From: Halonatronum saccharophilum DSM 13868
Lineage (GTDB): Bacteria > Bacillota > Halanaerobiia > Halobacteroidales > Halobacteroidaceae
DNA: 41,150 nucleotides
Assembly (NCBI RefSeq): GCF_000517025.1
Contig: NZ_KI912091.1
Coordinates: forward strand, 328,635 to 369,784
Direction of reading: 5' to 3'
The notes below the pieces were generated by a model that did not search any database, had not been told where the DNA came from, and worked only from the letters and a program-made list of their open reading frames with translations. The translations under genes were made by a program, and so were the position numbers. Shown here one piece after another: positions 1 to 8,731 of this stretch (the stretch's first letter is position 1; each line of letters begins with the position of its first letter).

Positions 1-908
1 TTTAAGTTCTCATTACTCCCTCTTTGCCAAGAAGAGTAAGCATCAGCATAATATTGCTTTGTCCTTGGAATTTTACTTCTTGTAAAAGAAGTCTCTATTC
101 CTGTATAGTTATAAAATTCTTTCCCATTATCAGTTGTAATAGTCTTGAACAATTCTCTAAACTTCTTTACTCCTATTCTTCTTTCTATTCGATCCAGACC
201 TCTTATTACAGCTTCCTGCGTCTTATTAGGTATAATCTCTATTATTTCTTTTCTACTATACCTCTCCGTTAGAACTAATAAGAAAGGCTCTCCTTTTCCC
301 TTTCTACCCTCTACTAGATCCATTTCCCAATGACCTACTTCTAACCTCTCATCAGCTGCTTTAGGCCTATCTGATATTCTTCTACCTTCTTTACGTCTTT
401 TAGTTGATTCTTTTCTTTCTTCTTTGTCTTTTAGACTTTTATAATTACCATAGGTCAACTCTTCTCTACTTACAAATAGGATGCCTTTATCTATATAATT
501 ATAGATAGTCTTCCAATGTAATTCTATTTCAAAATCTTCACTATTTTTTATCATATCTGCAATTACTTCTGGAGAATACTTATCTTTGATTTTTTCCTCT
601 ATAAACTCAGCTAACCTGTGATCTTTACCTATTTTTATTTTAGCTCCTTTAGCTGTAGCATTTTGATCATATACCTTTTGAGCCTTTAATGCATCATATT
701 CTATTCTAATTGTATAGTCCCAATTTAATAGCTCTATTTTGCCTTTTTTAACCTCTCTGCTTATTGTAGTTCTATGTCTACCTAACTCTTGTGCAATCTC
801 TTTGGGAGACTTGTTTTGTTGATTATACAAGTGTTCTATTACTTTTCTATCTTCCCATTTTAAGTGTTCACCTTTGTTCTCATTTGTGTTATAATTATCT
901 TGGCACAT
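1..908 (-). CDS. IS30-family transposase (partial, C-terminus off the left edge)
   Basis: This frame is open for 302 codons from an ATG at 908-906 to the edge. The N-terminus has an IS30-type helix-turn-helix (SPKEIAQELGRHRTTISREV), which binds the element ends. The catalytic RNase-H-like domain follows: HWEMDLVEG supplies the first Asp (about residue 197), TTDNGKEF the second (about 260), and QRGSNEN the Glu (about 300), just inside the edge. This DDE set catalyses cut-and-paste or circle-type transposition. A GAGG ribosome site precedes the ATG. No frameshift or internal stop was seen, so the gene may be functional. Only the last part, normally 10-40 residues, is missing. Confidence 0.9.
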   Translation of the reverse strand, partial: MCQDNYNTNENKGEHLKWEDRKVIEHLYNQQNKSPKEIAQELGRHRTTISREVKKGKIELLNWDYTIRIEYDALKAQKVYDQNATAKGAKIKIGKDHRLAEFIEEKIKDKYSPEVIADMIKNSEDFEIELHWKTIYNYIDKGILFVSREELTYGNYKSLKDKEERKESTKRRKEGRRISDRPKAADERLEVGHWEMDLVEGRKGKGEPFLLVLTERYSRKEIIEIIPNKTQEAVIRGLDRIERRIGVKKFRELFKTITTDNGKEFYNYTGIETSFTRSKIPRTKQYYADAYSSWQRGSNENL

Positions 909-968
909 ATCAATACCTCACTTTATGTTATTTGTGGTTATTTAACATTATATATGAGGTATTCATAT
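907..968 (-). promoter_or_regulatory. Hairpin covering the transposase ribosome site and start codon
   Basis: Bases 907-920 and 955-968 are inverted copies matching at 13 of 14 positions, with a 34-base gap. In the transposase mRNA the downstream arm contains the GAGG ribosome site and touches the ATG. Known IS elements use such stems so that transcripts entering from outside cannot be translated, while a promoter inside the loop would omit the first arm. That function is inferred here. Confidence 0.6.
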
Positions 969-1010
969 GTGTCATTTATTTTTTGCACTATCCGTGCATT
1001 TAATTATACA

Positions 1011-1511
1011 ATGTTCCAAAGTTACAAAATAAAGAGGATTTTCAGATGGTATATTGAAATTATTACTATAATATAACCTAATTGTAACTGGAGATTATCT
1101 TTATAAATATTCATCATACAGAAGAAACTACTAGGTAGTCAATGAATATACTATAATTAGTTTAATTTTTTAATATAGTAGAATGTAAAGGAAGGGCTAT
1201 TAATATATCTAGTGGATAGTTATTGAGCTTATAAATTTAGAATGTAATTTGTAAAAAAGTTAAGTATAGTTAGTGGGTGTATATTCTTTAATTAGCTTAA
1301 GTTGTATAAGAAGAGAGTTACCCCTTTTATCCTAAGGTAGTGCTATCTATTTAGAGAGTTATTAATAGTTAGCATTGTCTAATTTGAATTTAATCAGTAA
1401 TGCCGATTTTTTGGGGGATTTTCGATTTTATAGTTTTACTTCCAAATTTGAGGGAGTTAGTGTAACTGAAAGAAAGTTGATTTTATAGATTAGTAATTAA
1501 GGGGTGATTAT
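1011..1511. other. 500-bp A+T-rich non-coding region between the IS and the envelope operon
   Basis: No open frame with a ribosome site is visible on either strand. The region should hold the promoter of the downstream five-gene block. Several T-rich and TATA-like strings exist (for example 1425-1440), but none makes a convincing -35/-10 pair. No GTTGGCCC octamer, riboswitch or strong terminator was recognised. Confidence 0.5.
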
Positions 1512-2363
1512 ATGTTTAGACAGAGGATTTTACCTTTGCTTTTAATCTTATTTTGGGTAACTAGTATAGTCAAGGCTGATGTTGGAAGTAGCATCTTTGC
1601 AGAGAAGGATAATGGAGTCTATGATTGGGAAAAGTCAGTTGTTCAAGCTACAGGTTTTGGTATTTCACCTTCTTTTATAAATAATTCATCTCAAGGAAGG
1701 ATTATGGCAAGAGAAGCTGCAATAACAACAGCTCAAAGAAGGCTGTTAGAGTTGATTGATGGTGTGCAGATTGATTCAAAGCAAACTGTAAAGAATGTTC
1801 AAATAGAGTCTGATGTTATTGAAAAAAGAGTTTCTGGCTTATTACAAGGGGCTAGGATAATTGAAGAAGAGTCAATAGACGATAAGACATATATGGTAGT
1901 AATGGAATTAGAGTTTTATGGTAATGGAGGAGTTATAGAAGCTATATTTCCAGCTATAGAGGATAGTAGAAGATCTACTAAAGATAGCATCTGGATTGAT
2001 AGAAATGATGGCTTTGGAGAAGAAGAGGGAGAGTATACTAGTATTATTATAAAGGCACCCTCTGATCTTAGTCCAGCGTTAGCTCCTAAAATATATAATT
2101 CTAGTGGAGATTTGATATATGGGGTAAGTACTATTGATATTGATGATGTTATTACAGATGGTTTGGTATCATATAGTAGGAGTTTAGCAGATGCTAGAAA
2201 TAATTCAAGAGCTGGCAATAATCCTTTAATAATTGATGCACAAGGAGTTAAGGGTGATTATAGCACTGATATAGTAATCTCTAATCGTGATGCTAGATCT
2301 ATTAAATCTGCTGGAATACGTGGGGTCTTCAGTGATCGTAGGGTAATAGTTGTTCTCAATTAA
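1512..2363 (+). CDS. Exported LPP20-family protein
   Basis: The 283-residue protein has a signal peptide (about 1-22, basic start then LPLLLILF, probable cut after KA). Unlike its neighbour it has no lipobox Cys. The LPP20/FlgT-N-type domain spans about 43-150, with the family's AREAAITTAQRRLLELIDG helix and the following QIDSKQTV and SGLLQGARI segments. A second conserved block, SDLSPALAPKIY, near 185 is also typical of LPP20 lipoproteins. The family includes Helicobacter LPP20 and the N-domain of Vibrio FlgT and is generally envelope-associated; its biochemical role is unknown. The ATG at 1512 follows AAGGGGTGA. The next gene is 13 bases downstream, and its C-terminal two thirds is a paralogue of this protein. 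Confidence 0.75.
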   Translation: MFRQRILPLLLILFWVTSIVKADVGSSIFAEKDNGVYDWEKSVVQATGFGISPSFINNSSQGRIMAREAAITTAQRRLLELIDGVQIDSKQTVKNVQIESDVIEKRVSGLLQGARIIEEESIDDKTYMVVMELEFYGNGGVIEAIFPAIEDSRRSTKDSIWIDRNDGFGEEEGEYTSIIIKAPSDLSPALAPKIYNSSGDLIYGVSTIDIDDVITDGLVSYSRSLADARNNSRAGNNPLIIDAQGVKGDYSTDIVISNRDARSIKSAGIRGVFSDRRVIVVLN

Positions 2364-2376
2364 GGAGGAGGTTTTC

Positions 2377-3567
2377 TTGAAGAAACTTACTATTGTATTA
2401 ATAATGTTATTATTATTAACTGGTTGTAGAGGAGAAGAGTTTATGACTCTACGAGGGAGAGTTATAGATGATATGACTGGGGAAGGTTTGGCAGGAGTTA
2501 GGGTGGAGATTGGTGATATCGATTTAAAGACAAATACTTCAGGTTTCTTTATTTTAGAGGATATACCTGTAGTTGAAGAGGTACCTTTAGAGGATAGATT
2601 CGTTAAGGTAGGTGTTTCTGGTTATAATACCTTTGTTCAAGAGTTGATTCTAGAAAAAGGGGATAAGAGCTTAGAGATAAGGTTAAGTCCTTATTCTACT
2701 AAAGAAGAATCTAATGATAAAGTAGATGAAGGTAACTTGAAAGAGCAAGACTTAAGAGGTGGAATTAAATTACCAGAAGATATTAATGATGGGTGGTCTA
2801 AAGATACTAATATTGTAGAGGAGAGGGATGAAGGTCTTTATGACTGGGAAAGATCAATTATTCAAGCCACTGGTTTTGGAATCTCACCTTCCTTTACTAA
2901 AAATAAAACTCAAGCTAGGATTATGGCTAGAGAAGCTGCAATAACAGCAGCTCAAAGAAGGTTAATTGAATTAATTGATGGTGTACAGATAGATTCTAAA
3001 CAGACTGTCCGCAATGCTCAGATTGAATCAGATATTATTGAGAGAAGAATTTCGGGACTGCTCAAAGGTGCACGGATAGTTGAAGAGAAGGAATTAGATG
3101 AGGATAGTTATATGGTAGTTATGGAAGTTCATCTTTATGGTAAAGAGGGTGTTATAGAGGCTGTACTACCAATACTAGAAGGGGATGGCAAGAGTAGTAG
3201 ACCTATTGATAATAAAGAACCTAATGTTAAAGTTAATTATACTGGGGTTATTATCAATGGGACTTCTGATCTTAAACCAGCTTTGGCCCCTAATATATAT
3301 AGCTCAAGGGGAGAATTGATCTATGGGATGGATACTATTAATGTAGATGGAGTTGTTATAGATGGATTAGTATCTTATAGTAGAAGTTTAGCAGATGCAA
3401 AGAATAATTCTAGGGTTGGCAATAACCCTTTAATTATCGATACAAAAGGTAGCCGAGGAGATTATAATACCGATTTAATAGTATCTAATAATGATGCTAA
3501 AGTAATGAAAGCTTTAGAAAGAGAAGGTATTTTAAGTGAACGTAGAGTTATCATTGTTCTTAATTAA
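2377..3567 (+). CDS. Lipoprotein: carboxypeptidase-regulatory-like domain fused to an LPP20 domain
   Basis: The chosen start is TTG 2377, which sits 6 bases after GGAGGAGG and gives a clean lipoprotein signal ending LLTGC (Cys17); an earlier in-frame TTG at 2350 would overlap the previous gene and lie upstream of the ribosome site. The 396-residue product has, after the lipidation Cys, a beta-sandwich of the carboxypeptidase regulatory-like type (about 22-100, TLRGRVIDDMTGEGLAGVRV), an acidic linker, then an LPP20 region (about 150-396) closely related to the preceding gene. The residue after Cys is Arg, not Asp, which by the E. coli Lol rule would favour the outer membrane; that rule may not apply here. 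No catalytic motif is visible, so a structural or binding role is most likely. Confidence 0.75.
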   Translation: MKKLTIVLIMLLLLTGCRGEEFMTLRGRVIDDMTGEGLAGVRVEIGDIDLKTNTSGFFILEDIPVVEEVPLEDRFVKVGVSGYNTFVQELILEKGDKSLEIRLSPYSTKEESNDKVDEGNLKEQDLRGGIKLPEDINDGWSKDTNIVEERDEGLYDWERSIIQATGFGISPSFTKNKTQARIMAREAAITAAQRRLIELIDGVQIDSKQTVRNAQIESDIIERRISGLLKGARIVEEKELDEDSYMVVMEVHLYGKEGVIEAVLPILEGDGKSSRPIDNKEPNVKVNYTGVIINGTSDLKPALAPNIYSSRGELIYGMDTINVDGVVIDGLVSYSRSLADAKNNSRVGNNPLIIDTKGSRGDYNTDLIVSNNDAKVMKALEREGILSERRVIIVLN

Positions 3568-3579
3568 GGAGGGGTATAA

Positions 3580-4701
3580 TTGAAGAATAGGCTGATACTT
3601 ATATCAATAGTTATCACCTTATTATTGTTAACTGGTTGTAGAGGAGAAGAGTTTATGACTCTACGAGGAAGAGTTATAGATGATATAACTGGGGAAGGGT
3701 TGGCAGGAGTTGGGGTAGAGATTGGTGATATCGATTTAAAGACAAACTCATCAGGTGGTTTTATCTTAGAAGATATACCGGTAGTTGAAGATATTCCCTT
3801 AAAGGAGAGGCTAATCAAAGTCGGGGTTCCAGGTTATAGAACTTTTGTTGAAGAGCTGATCTTAGAAGAAGGTGATAAGAATATAGATATAAGGCTTAGA
3901 CCTAGTAGGGTTAGGAATTTTTTCTTTGTTAGTGATAAGGATGGATCAAAGAGTATTTATTTAGGAGATATATATGGCGGAGAAAGAACTAAATTGACTG
4001 ATAGCAATAGTAATGATTGGTCTCCTGCTTGGTCAGAAAAAAGAGGAGAGATTTTGTTTTTATCAGATAGGGATGGCAATAGCAACATATATACAATGAA
4101 GGAAGATGGTTCGAATTTGAGGCAGATTACCTCTAATAAAGGGGATAAAGAAAGTCCTATTTGGTTAAGTGATGACAAGATAGCTTTTGTAGCCAATTTT
4201 GAAGGAGAATTTCATATCTATTCGATGAATTTAAATGGAGATAATCTATTAAGGTTAACTAACAATAATCATTACGATGGTCAAATAGATTACTCTGATA
4301 TAAGAGGTAGTATAGTTTATATTTCTCAAACTACAGGAGAAGATAAGGTTCACTTAATGGATAAGAGTGGGAGAGGAAAGATCTTGTTAAGTCAATCCTT
4401 TGGTAATGACAGTGATCCTAGTTGGTCAAAGGATGGAGGAGAATTTGTATTTGTTACTTCAACTAGTGAGAGTTCAGGAATATATAAGATGAACTATAAT
4501 GGCAGTGGATTAAGAAATCTATTAGAGTCAAAAGATGAAAGTTATCAGTATCCAGTTTGGAATGCAGAATTAAATACCTTAATATATGTAAGTAAGAAGG
4601 ATGGTACTAAGGATATAAATTTATTAACTCCTAAAGGTGAAATTAGAGGTATATTAGTAGATGAAGATATTAATTACAGTAAGCCAATTTGGAAAGATTA
4701 G
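3580..4701 (+). CDS. Lipoprotein: carboxypeptidase-regulatory-like domain plus TolB-like six-bladed propeller
   Basis: The TTG start at 3580 follows AAGGAGGGG. The lipobox LLTGC places the lipidated Cys at residue 20. Residues about 25-107 repeat, almost base for base, the N-terminal domain of the gene before. From about 113 to the end there are six PD40-type repeats, each with an (F/I)xFVSxxDG strand, an IYxM strand and a turn before the next WS motif (for example LFLSDRDGNSNIYTM), as in TolB. A six-bladed propeller on a lipid anchor suggests protein-protein binding at the periplasmic face of a membrane. It is not TolB itself: the TolB N-domain is absent and no tol-pal genes are adjacent. 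Confidence 0.75.
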   Translation: MKNRLILISIVITLLLLTGCRGEEFMTLRGRVIDDITGEGLAGVGVEIGDIDLKTNSSGGFILEDIPVVEDIPLKERLIKVGVPGYRTFVEELILEEGDKNIDIRLRPSRVRNFFFVSDKDGSKSIYLGDIYGGERTKLTDSNSNDWSPAWSEKRGEILFLSDRDGNSNIYTMKEDGSNLRQITSNKGDKESPIWLSDDKIAFVANFEGEFHIYSMNLNGDNLLRLTNNNHYDGQIDYSDIRGSIVYISQTTGEDKVHLMDKSGRGKILLSQSFGNDSDPSWSKDGGEFVFVTSTSESSGIYKMNYNGSGLRNLLESKDESYQYPVWNAELNTLIYVSKKDGTKDINLLTPKGEIRGILVDEDINYSKPIWKD

Positions 4702-4719
4702 AGAAGGGGTGTTGATACT

Positions 4720-6255
4720 GTGAGAGACCTTTCTAGAATTATAGCTATGGTTTTATTGGTATTTATTTTTGTTAGTTTTGTAGGGGTAGATTGTGCGTTG
4801 GCCCAAGAAATATATAACTTATCAGGGCAATTTAATGGTGATAATGACTCTCAAACAATTAGAAATTTAGGTGTAAGTGCTCTTATCTTCTTAGGGGTCT
4901 GGGGGATTTATCGAAGGTCTAGAAGTAAGCGTAAGGCAGAGTACAGGTCTAACTTAGAGCAGGGTCAATACTTTTTAGAAAGAGGAGATTATAGGCTAGC
5001 AATTTATAGGTTTGAAGCAGCAAGGAAGATCAAAGATACTAATGAAGCGTTAAGGCTCTTAGATGAAGCAAGAGATAAATATCAAAAGTCACGCCAAAAA
5101 ATAGAGGATCAGAGGTTTAAAGATATTAATAATGAAGGTGAGAGCGAAGACTTATCATCTAATAAGCCAATAGAGAGTGGAGATTCAAAGGTAGTTGAAG
5201 TTAAAGGTATATCTTATATTGCGGGTAGGGATATAGCTAGAGCTAAAAGTTTAGCTATAAATGATGGCTTACGTAGAGGTGTAGAGAAAGTAGTAGGCCT
5301 TCATATAAATGCCCAAACTAAAGTTGAGAATTATGAGTTGATTAGTGATAGTATCTTAAGAAGTAGTGAAGGGTATGTGAAGAATTATCAGATAGTTGAT
5401 GAGTATAATGATGGAGATAATTATTATGTTTATTTGAGAGTTGAGGTTGGGGTAGGTGAGTTAGAAGATGATCTTGAAGCATTAAAGTTAAATATTAAAC
5501 GTCAAGGAAATCCTAGGTTAATGGTAGTTGCATCTCAAAGGGCCAACTTCACTAACCTTTCTAATTCTATCATTGAAAATGAATTTATTAAAATCCTTTT
5601 AGAGTCAGGTTATCAAGTAGTTGATTCCACTGAAGTAAAGAATGTAGTTAAAAAGGAGCAAGAAGAGGCAATGGTTAGAGGTGATTATCAACTAGCATCT
5701 CAATTAGGAAAGCAACTTAATGCTGAGGTTGTTCTAATAGCAGATGGTGTTGCTAGTAAGGTTGATCTAAGAGGAATTAATAATAATAGTTTATCTGGAC
5801 TTGTATCTTATAGTGGCCAAGTTGAAGTAAGGGCTATCGATACGTCTAACGCAAGAGTTATTGGGGTTAGTACTGGTAGAGGAGAGGGAATAGGAATTAG
5901 CAGACAGGATGCTGCTAGTAAAGCTTTATTAGCTGCAAGCAAGGATAGTGGAGAAGAGATTGTTAGTAGCATAAGTAATGTTATATTAAGTTCTGAGAAG
6001 AATATTAGGTTGCAGATAAGAGAAGTAGAATCGTTGGCCCAATTAGGAACTATCAGAAGAGAACTTCCTTCTATTTCTCAACTCGATAATGTTTATTTTA
6101 GAGAATATAGTAATAATTTAGCGATATTTGATTTAGAATTGATGAGTGGCTCTGATCCTCTAGATTTTGCTTTGGATTTAGAAGATCTTCTACCATTTAA
6201 ATTTAAAGTAGTTAGTTTAAGTGATGGAAAGTTGATTTTAGAGCTTATAGAGTAA
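4720..6255 (+). CDS. Membrane-anchored TPR protein with FlgT/LPP20-like domain
   Basis: This 511-residue protein starts at GTG 4720 after AGAAGGGG. A signal peptide (1-29, ending ALA) is followed by a short exported linker, a membrane span about 49-64 ending GVWGIYRR, and a basic stretch. Then come TPR-like helices (about 80-125: GQYFLERGDYRLAIYRFEAA), a FlgT-N/LPP20-type domain (about 158-250: GISYIAGRDIARAKSLAIN, then DNYYVYLRVEV), and a C-terminal region opening with NPRLMVVASQ that resembles the FlgT middle domain. FlgT proteins work at the cell surface, but no flagellar gene is near, so a flagellar role is not supported. Its first 120 residues are paralogous to those of the next gene. 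Confidence 0.65.
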   Translation: MRDLSRIIAMVLLVFIFVSFVGVDCALAQEIYNLSGQFNGDNDSQTIRNLGVSALIFLGVWGIYRRSRSKRKAEYRSNLEQGQYFLERGDYRLAIYRFEAARKIKDTNEALRLLDEARDKYQKSRQKIEDQRFKDINNEGESEDLSSNKPIESGDSKVVEVKGISYIAGRDIARAKSLAINDGLRRGVEKVVGLHINAQTKVENYELISDSILRSSEGYVKNYQIVDEYNDGDNYYVYLRVEVGVGELEDDLEALKLNIKRQGNPRLMVVASQRANFTNLSNSIIENEFIKILLESGYQVVDSTEVKNVVKKEQEEAMVRGDYQLASQLGKQLNAEVVLIADGVASKVDLRGINNNSLSGLVSYSGQVEVRAIDTSNARVIGVSTGRGEGIGISRQDAASKALLAASKDSGEEIVSSISNVILSSEKNIRLQIREVESLAQLGTIRRELPSISQLDNVYFREYSNNLAIFDLELMSGSDPLDFALDLEDLLPFKFKVVSLSDGKLILELIE

Positions 6256-6304
6256 CTTAAATCAGTTTAATTATTATATAAAATTAATAAAGAGGGTGAT
6301 TGTT

Positions 6305-7378
6305 TTGTTAAGCAGGTATTCTAAGTTTATTTCGATGATATTATTGGTCTTTATATTTATTAGTTTTGTAGGGGCTGATTATGTGTTGGCCCAGGAACTA
6401 TACAGCTCATCTAACCAAGATAGTGATTCTAATATATCTAAAGGCTTAGGGATAGGTGCTTTAATAACTTTAGGTGTTTGGGGGATATATCGTAGAGTAA
6501 GAAGTAGTCGTGAAGCGAGGTATGAATCGAATTTAGAGAGGGGACAATACTTTTTAGATAGAGGGAATTATCAATTGGCTATTAATTATCTAGAAGAGGC
6601 TAGAGCTATAAATGATACAACAGAGGTATTAAGCCTTTTACATGAAGCCCAAGATAAGTACAAAGATTATCATTATAGCCAAGGCATAAAATATTTAGAA
6701 GAAGAAAATTGGGAACTAGCTTATAGATATTTTAATAATGTAAGAAGATATGATCAAAATTATCTAAATGTTAATCATAATTATGATCAAGCTTATCAAA
6801 AGTTAAGAGAAATTAAGTTAAAGAGGATGGCAGTTATAGAGTTTGAAGATACAACTTATCGTACATACCGTTATAACTTAGGAAGAAGAGCTACTAGTTT
6901 ATTTACAGCTAAATTATTAAGCAGAGACCCTAAGTTTATTGAGGTAATTGAACGAGCTCGACTTAATCAGATTTTAGAAGAACAGAAGTTAGGGGCGAGC
7001 GGATTAGTTGATTCCTCTACTGCTAAAGATATAGGTAATATATTGGGAGTTGACTTTTTGGTAGTTGGGAAGGTTTTAAGTGGTAGTGTAACAGAAGACA
7101 GGAATTCACAAAAGGTAGATGTTAGATATCAAGATGATCCAGTAACAAGAACTAATGTACAAAAGGAAGCATATACTCAAATTATCTTTAATATTCTTGA
7201 TGTTTCTAATGGAGCAATAGTCTTAAGTGAGACTATTAGAGAAAGAGAGAACTTTAGAACATCCTATTATCAAGGAGAATCAGTTTCAATTCCTTCTGAT
7301 GAAGAGATGATTGATGATGTATTAACTAAAGCAGTTGATAGGTTTGCCCAAATAGTTTATGATAGGTATGAATTTTAA
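6305..7378 (+). CDS. Membrane-anchored TPR protein with CsgG-family domain
   Basis: TTG 6305 is taken as the start because AGAGGG lies 8 bases upstream; the GTG at 6296 would lie inside that ribosome site. The 357-residue product repeats the design of the previous gene: signal peptide ending VLA, a span ending GVWGIYRR, and TPR helices (about 75-155). The C-terminal half (about 178-357: MAVIEFEDTTYR, VIERARLNQILEEQKLGASGLVD, GNILGVDFLVVGKVL) is a CsgG/HfaB domain. CsgG forms the curli secretion pore in diderm outer membranes, but many CsgG-like proteins without the lipidated N-terminus and long barrel hairpins are of unknown function, as here. It closes the five-gene block. Confidence 0.75.
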   Translation: MLSRYSKFISMILLVFIFISFVGADYVLAQELYSSSNQDSDSNISKGLGIGALITLGVWGIYRRVRSSREARYESNLERGQYFLDRGNYQLAINYLEEARAINDTTEVLSLLHEAQDKYKDYHYSQGIKYLEEENWELAYRYFNNVRRYDQNYLNVNHNYDQAYQKLREIKLKRMAVIEFEDTTYRTYRYNLGRRATSLFTAKLLSRDPKFIEVIERARLNQILEEQKLGASGLVDSSTAKDIGNILGVDFLVVGKVLSGSVTEDRNSQKVDVRYQDDPVTRTNVQKEAYTQIIFNILDVSNGAIVLSETIRERENFRTSYYQGESVSIPSDEEMIDDVLTKAVDRFAQIVYDRYEF

Positions 7379-7575
7379 TTTAAAATAAAAAGTAAAGAGA
7401 AATAAGGTGTAGGGTAGGTTTTAATTTTTTTATAACTTAATGGTCTTTTGAATATAATATATAATAAAGTAAAGTTTTATATTTGTAAAATCAAAGGAAG
7501 TAAGCAGGAGAATATTAAATCACACAAAATACTAATAGTAGTTACTATTAAATTTATTCAAAAGGAGGAGAAAAG

Positions 7576-7809
7576 GTGATTAAGTTATATCAATTTGAGA
7601 CCTGTCCATTTTGCAAAAAAGTTAGGGATAAGCTTGAAAGTATGGGTTTAGATTATGAAAAGGTTGAAGTACCAAGGGATAGGGGAAAGAGGACTGATAT
7701 TAAAGAGCTATCTGGTCAGATCAAGGTTCCCGTCATCCAAGATAGTGATGGCACAGTAGTAAATGATTCAGCTAAGATTATAGAATATTTAGAAGAAAAT
7801 TACAGCTGA
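7576..7809 (+). CDS. Glutaredoxin-like thiol-disulfide protein
   Basis: A 77-residue thioredoxin-fold protein with a dithiol active site CPFC (Cys10, Cys13) after the first strand, the cis-Pro motif KVPVIQD near residue 51, and a C-terminal helix NDSAKIIEYLEENY that fits glutaredoxins and glutathione-transferase N-domains. It would reduce or exchange disulfides in the cytoplasm; the actual reductant is unknown. GTG 7576 is preceded by AAAGGAGGAG. It stands alone between 197 upstream non-coding bases and its own terminator. Confidence 0.85.
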   Translation: MIKLYQFETCPFCKKVRDKLESMGLDYEKVEVPRDRGKRTDIKELSGQIKVPVIQDSDGTVVNDSAKIIEYLEENYS

Positions 7810-7819
7810 TAAATTACCT

Positions 7820-7866
7820 AGCTTTCTAATATAGAGTTAATTAATCCTATATTAGGAGGCTTTTTA
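7820..7866 (+). terminator. Rho-independent terminator after the glutaredoxin gene
   Basis: A stem formed by CTAATATAG and CTATATTAG, extended by weaker GC/GU pairs outward, ends in a run of five T residues. It lies 11 bases after the stop codon. Confidence 0.75.
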
Positions 7867-7950
7867 AATGCAAAGATAACTTTTTTGATTTAATAGGGAA
7901 GATAGATTATAATACTTTATAAGAGATTATTTTAGTTGAGGTGGGGTTAG

Positions 7951-8673
7951 ATGGTTAAAACAATATTATGGTTTTCTTATTTTTGGATATATCAGATTAG
8001 ACTTTTGCCGATATTCTTTAAACTTAAGTACCTTATGAAAAATAATAAAGAAGATGAAGTAAAGGGCTTGGTTAATAAATGGGTACCAAAATGGGCCAAA
8101 GAAATGGTAGAATTTACAGGTAGCAAGGTGAAAGTTATAGGGGAAGATAAGTTGCCCGATGAACCTGTTCTCTTTGTTTCTAATCATCAAGGTTCTTTTG
8201 ATATCCCTCTTTTGCTAGGTTACATAGATAAGCCTAAGGCCTTTATTGCTAAATGGGAATTAAGGTATTTACCTTTTATTGGGAGTTGGATGAAGGAGTT
8301 AGGTTGTATATTTATTAAAAGAAATGATTTTCGTCAAACTCTTAAGGCTTTTAAAGGAGCTGGGAGAGTCTTTGAAAAGGGCCAATCACTGGTCATATTT
8401 CCTGAAGGAACCCGAAGTAGATCAAGTAAATTGGGTAAATTTAAACGGGGAAGCTTAAAGATTGCTCTTAGAGAGAAGGTTCCTGTAGTCCCTGTGACTA
8501 TTAAAGGTTCTTATAAATTAAAAGAAAGAAATAATGGTTTTATCAAAGGAGATAATGTAGAGCTAGTTATTTCAGATCCTATTTACATTGATAGTTTAAG
8601 TAAAGAGGAGAAAGATGATTTAACTTTAATAGTTAGAGAAGAGATAAGTAAAGAATTAATAGGTGAAAGTTAA
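7951..8673 (+). CDS. plsC: 1-acyl-sn-glycerol-3-phosphate acyltransferase
   Basis: The enzyme adds the second acyl chain to lysophosphatidic acid, giving phosphatidic acid for membrane lipids. The 240-residue protein has all the family blocks in order: NHQGSFD (the catalytic HX4D, about residues 77-83), the KRND segment near 126, FPEGTRSR (about 150-157, substrate phosphate binding) and VPVVPVTIKGS. A hydrophobic, weakly basic N-terminus probably anchors it to the inner face of the membrane. The ATG follows GAGGTGGGG. Its neighbours do not suggest a special acceptor. Confidence 0.9.
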   Translation: MVKTILWFSYFWIYQIRLLPIFFKLKYLMKNNKEDEVKGLVNKWVPKWAKEMVEFTGSKVKVIGEDKLPDEPVLFVSNHQGSFDIPLLLGYIDKPKAFIAKWELRYLPFIGSWMKELGCIFIKRNDFRQTLKAFKGAGRVFEKGQSLVIFPEGTRSRSSKLGKFKRGSLKIALREKVPVVPVTIKGSYKLKERNNGFIKGDNVELVISDPIYIDSLSKEEKDDLTLIVREEISKELIGES

Positions 8674-8731
8674 TTTAAATTTAAAATGTAAAGGTAATAA
8701 TTAGTGATAAATTTGAAGGAGGAGATTAGTT

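Larger units (their letters stand above)
1..1010 (-). mobile_element. IS30-family insertion sequence, cut by the window's left edge
   Basis: The transposase reads leftward and runs off the window at base 1, so only the 5' part of the element is visible. The outer end is placed near 1000-1010 by inference: about 100 bases separate the transposase start from ordinary A+T-rich sequence, and that stretch holds a short GCAC/GTGC inverted pair (985-997), as expected near an IS terminus. The true terminal repeat and target duplication cannot be fixed because the other end lies outside. Confidence 0.7.

Noticed and set aside
24-333. Rightward open frames in the first 1.1 kb
   Set aside because: They are antisense shadows of the leftward IS30 transposase, without ribosome sites or family motifs.
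3580-4701. Annotation as TolB
   Set aside because: Only the propeller is shared; TolB's N-domain and tol-pal neighbours are missing.
4720-7378. Flagellar or curli secretion role for the FlgT-like and CsgG-like genes
   Set aside because: No flagellar, csgA/B/E/F or chaperone genes are adjacent, and CsgG's lipid anchor is absent. Only domain similarity is claimed.
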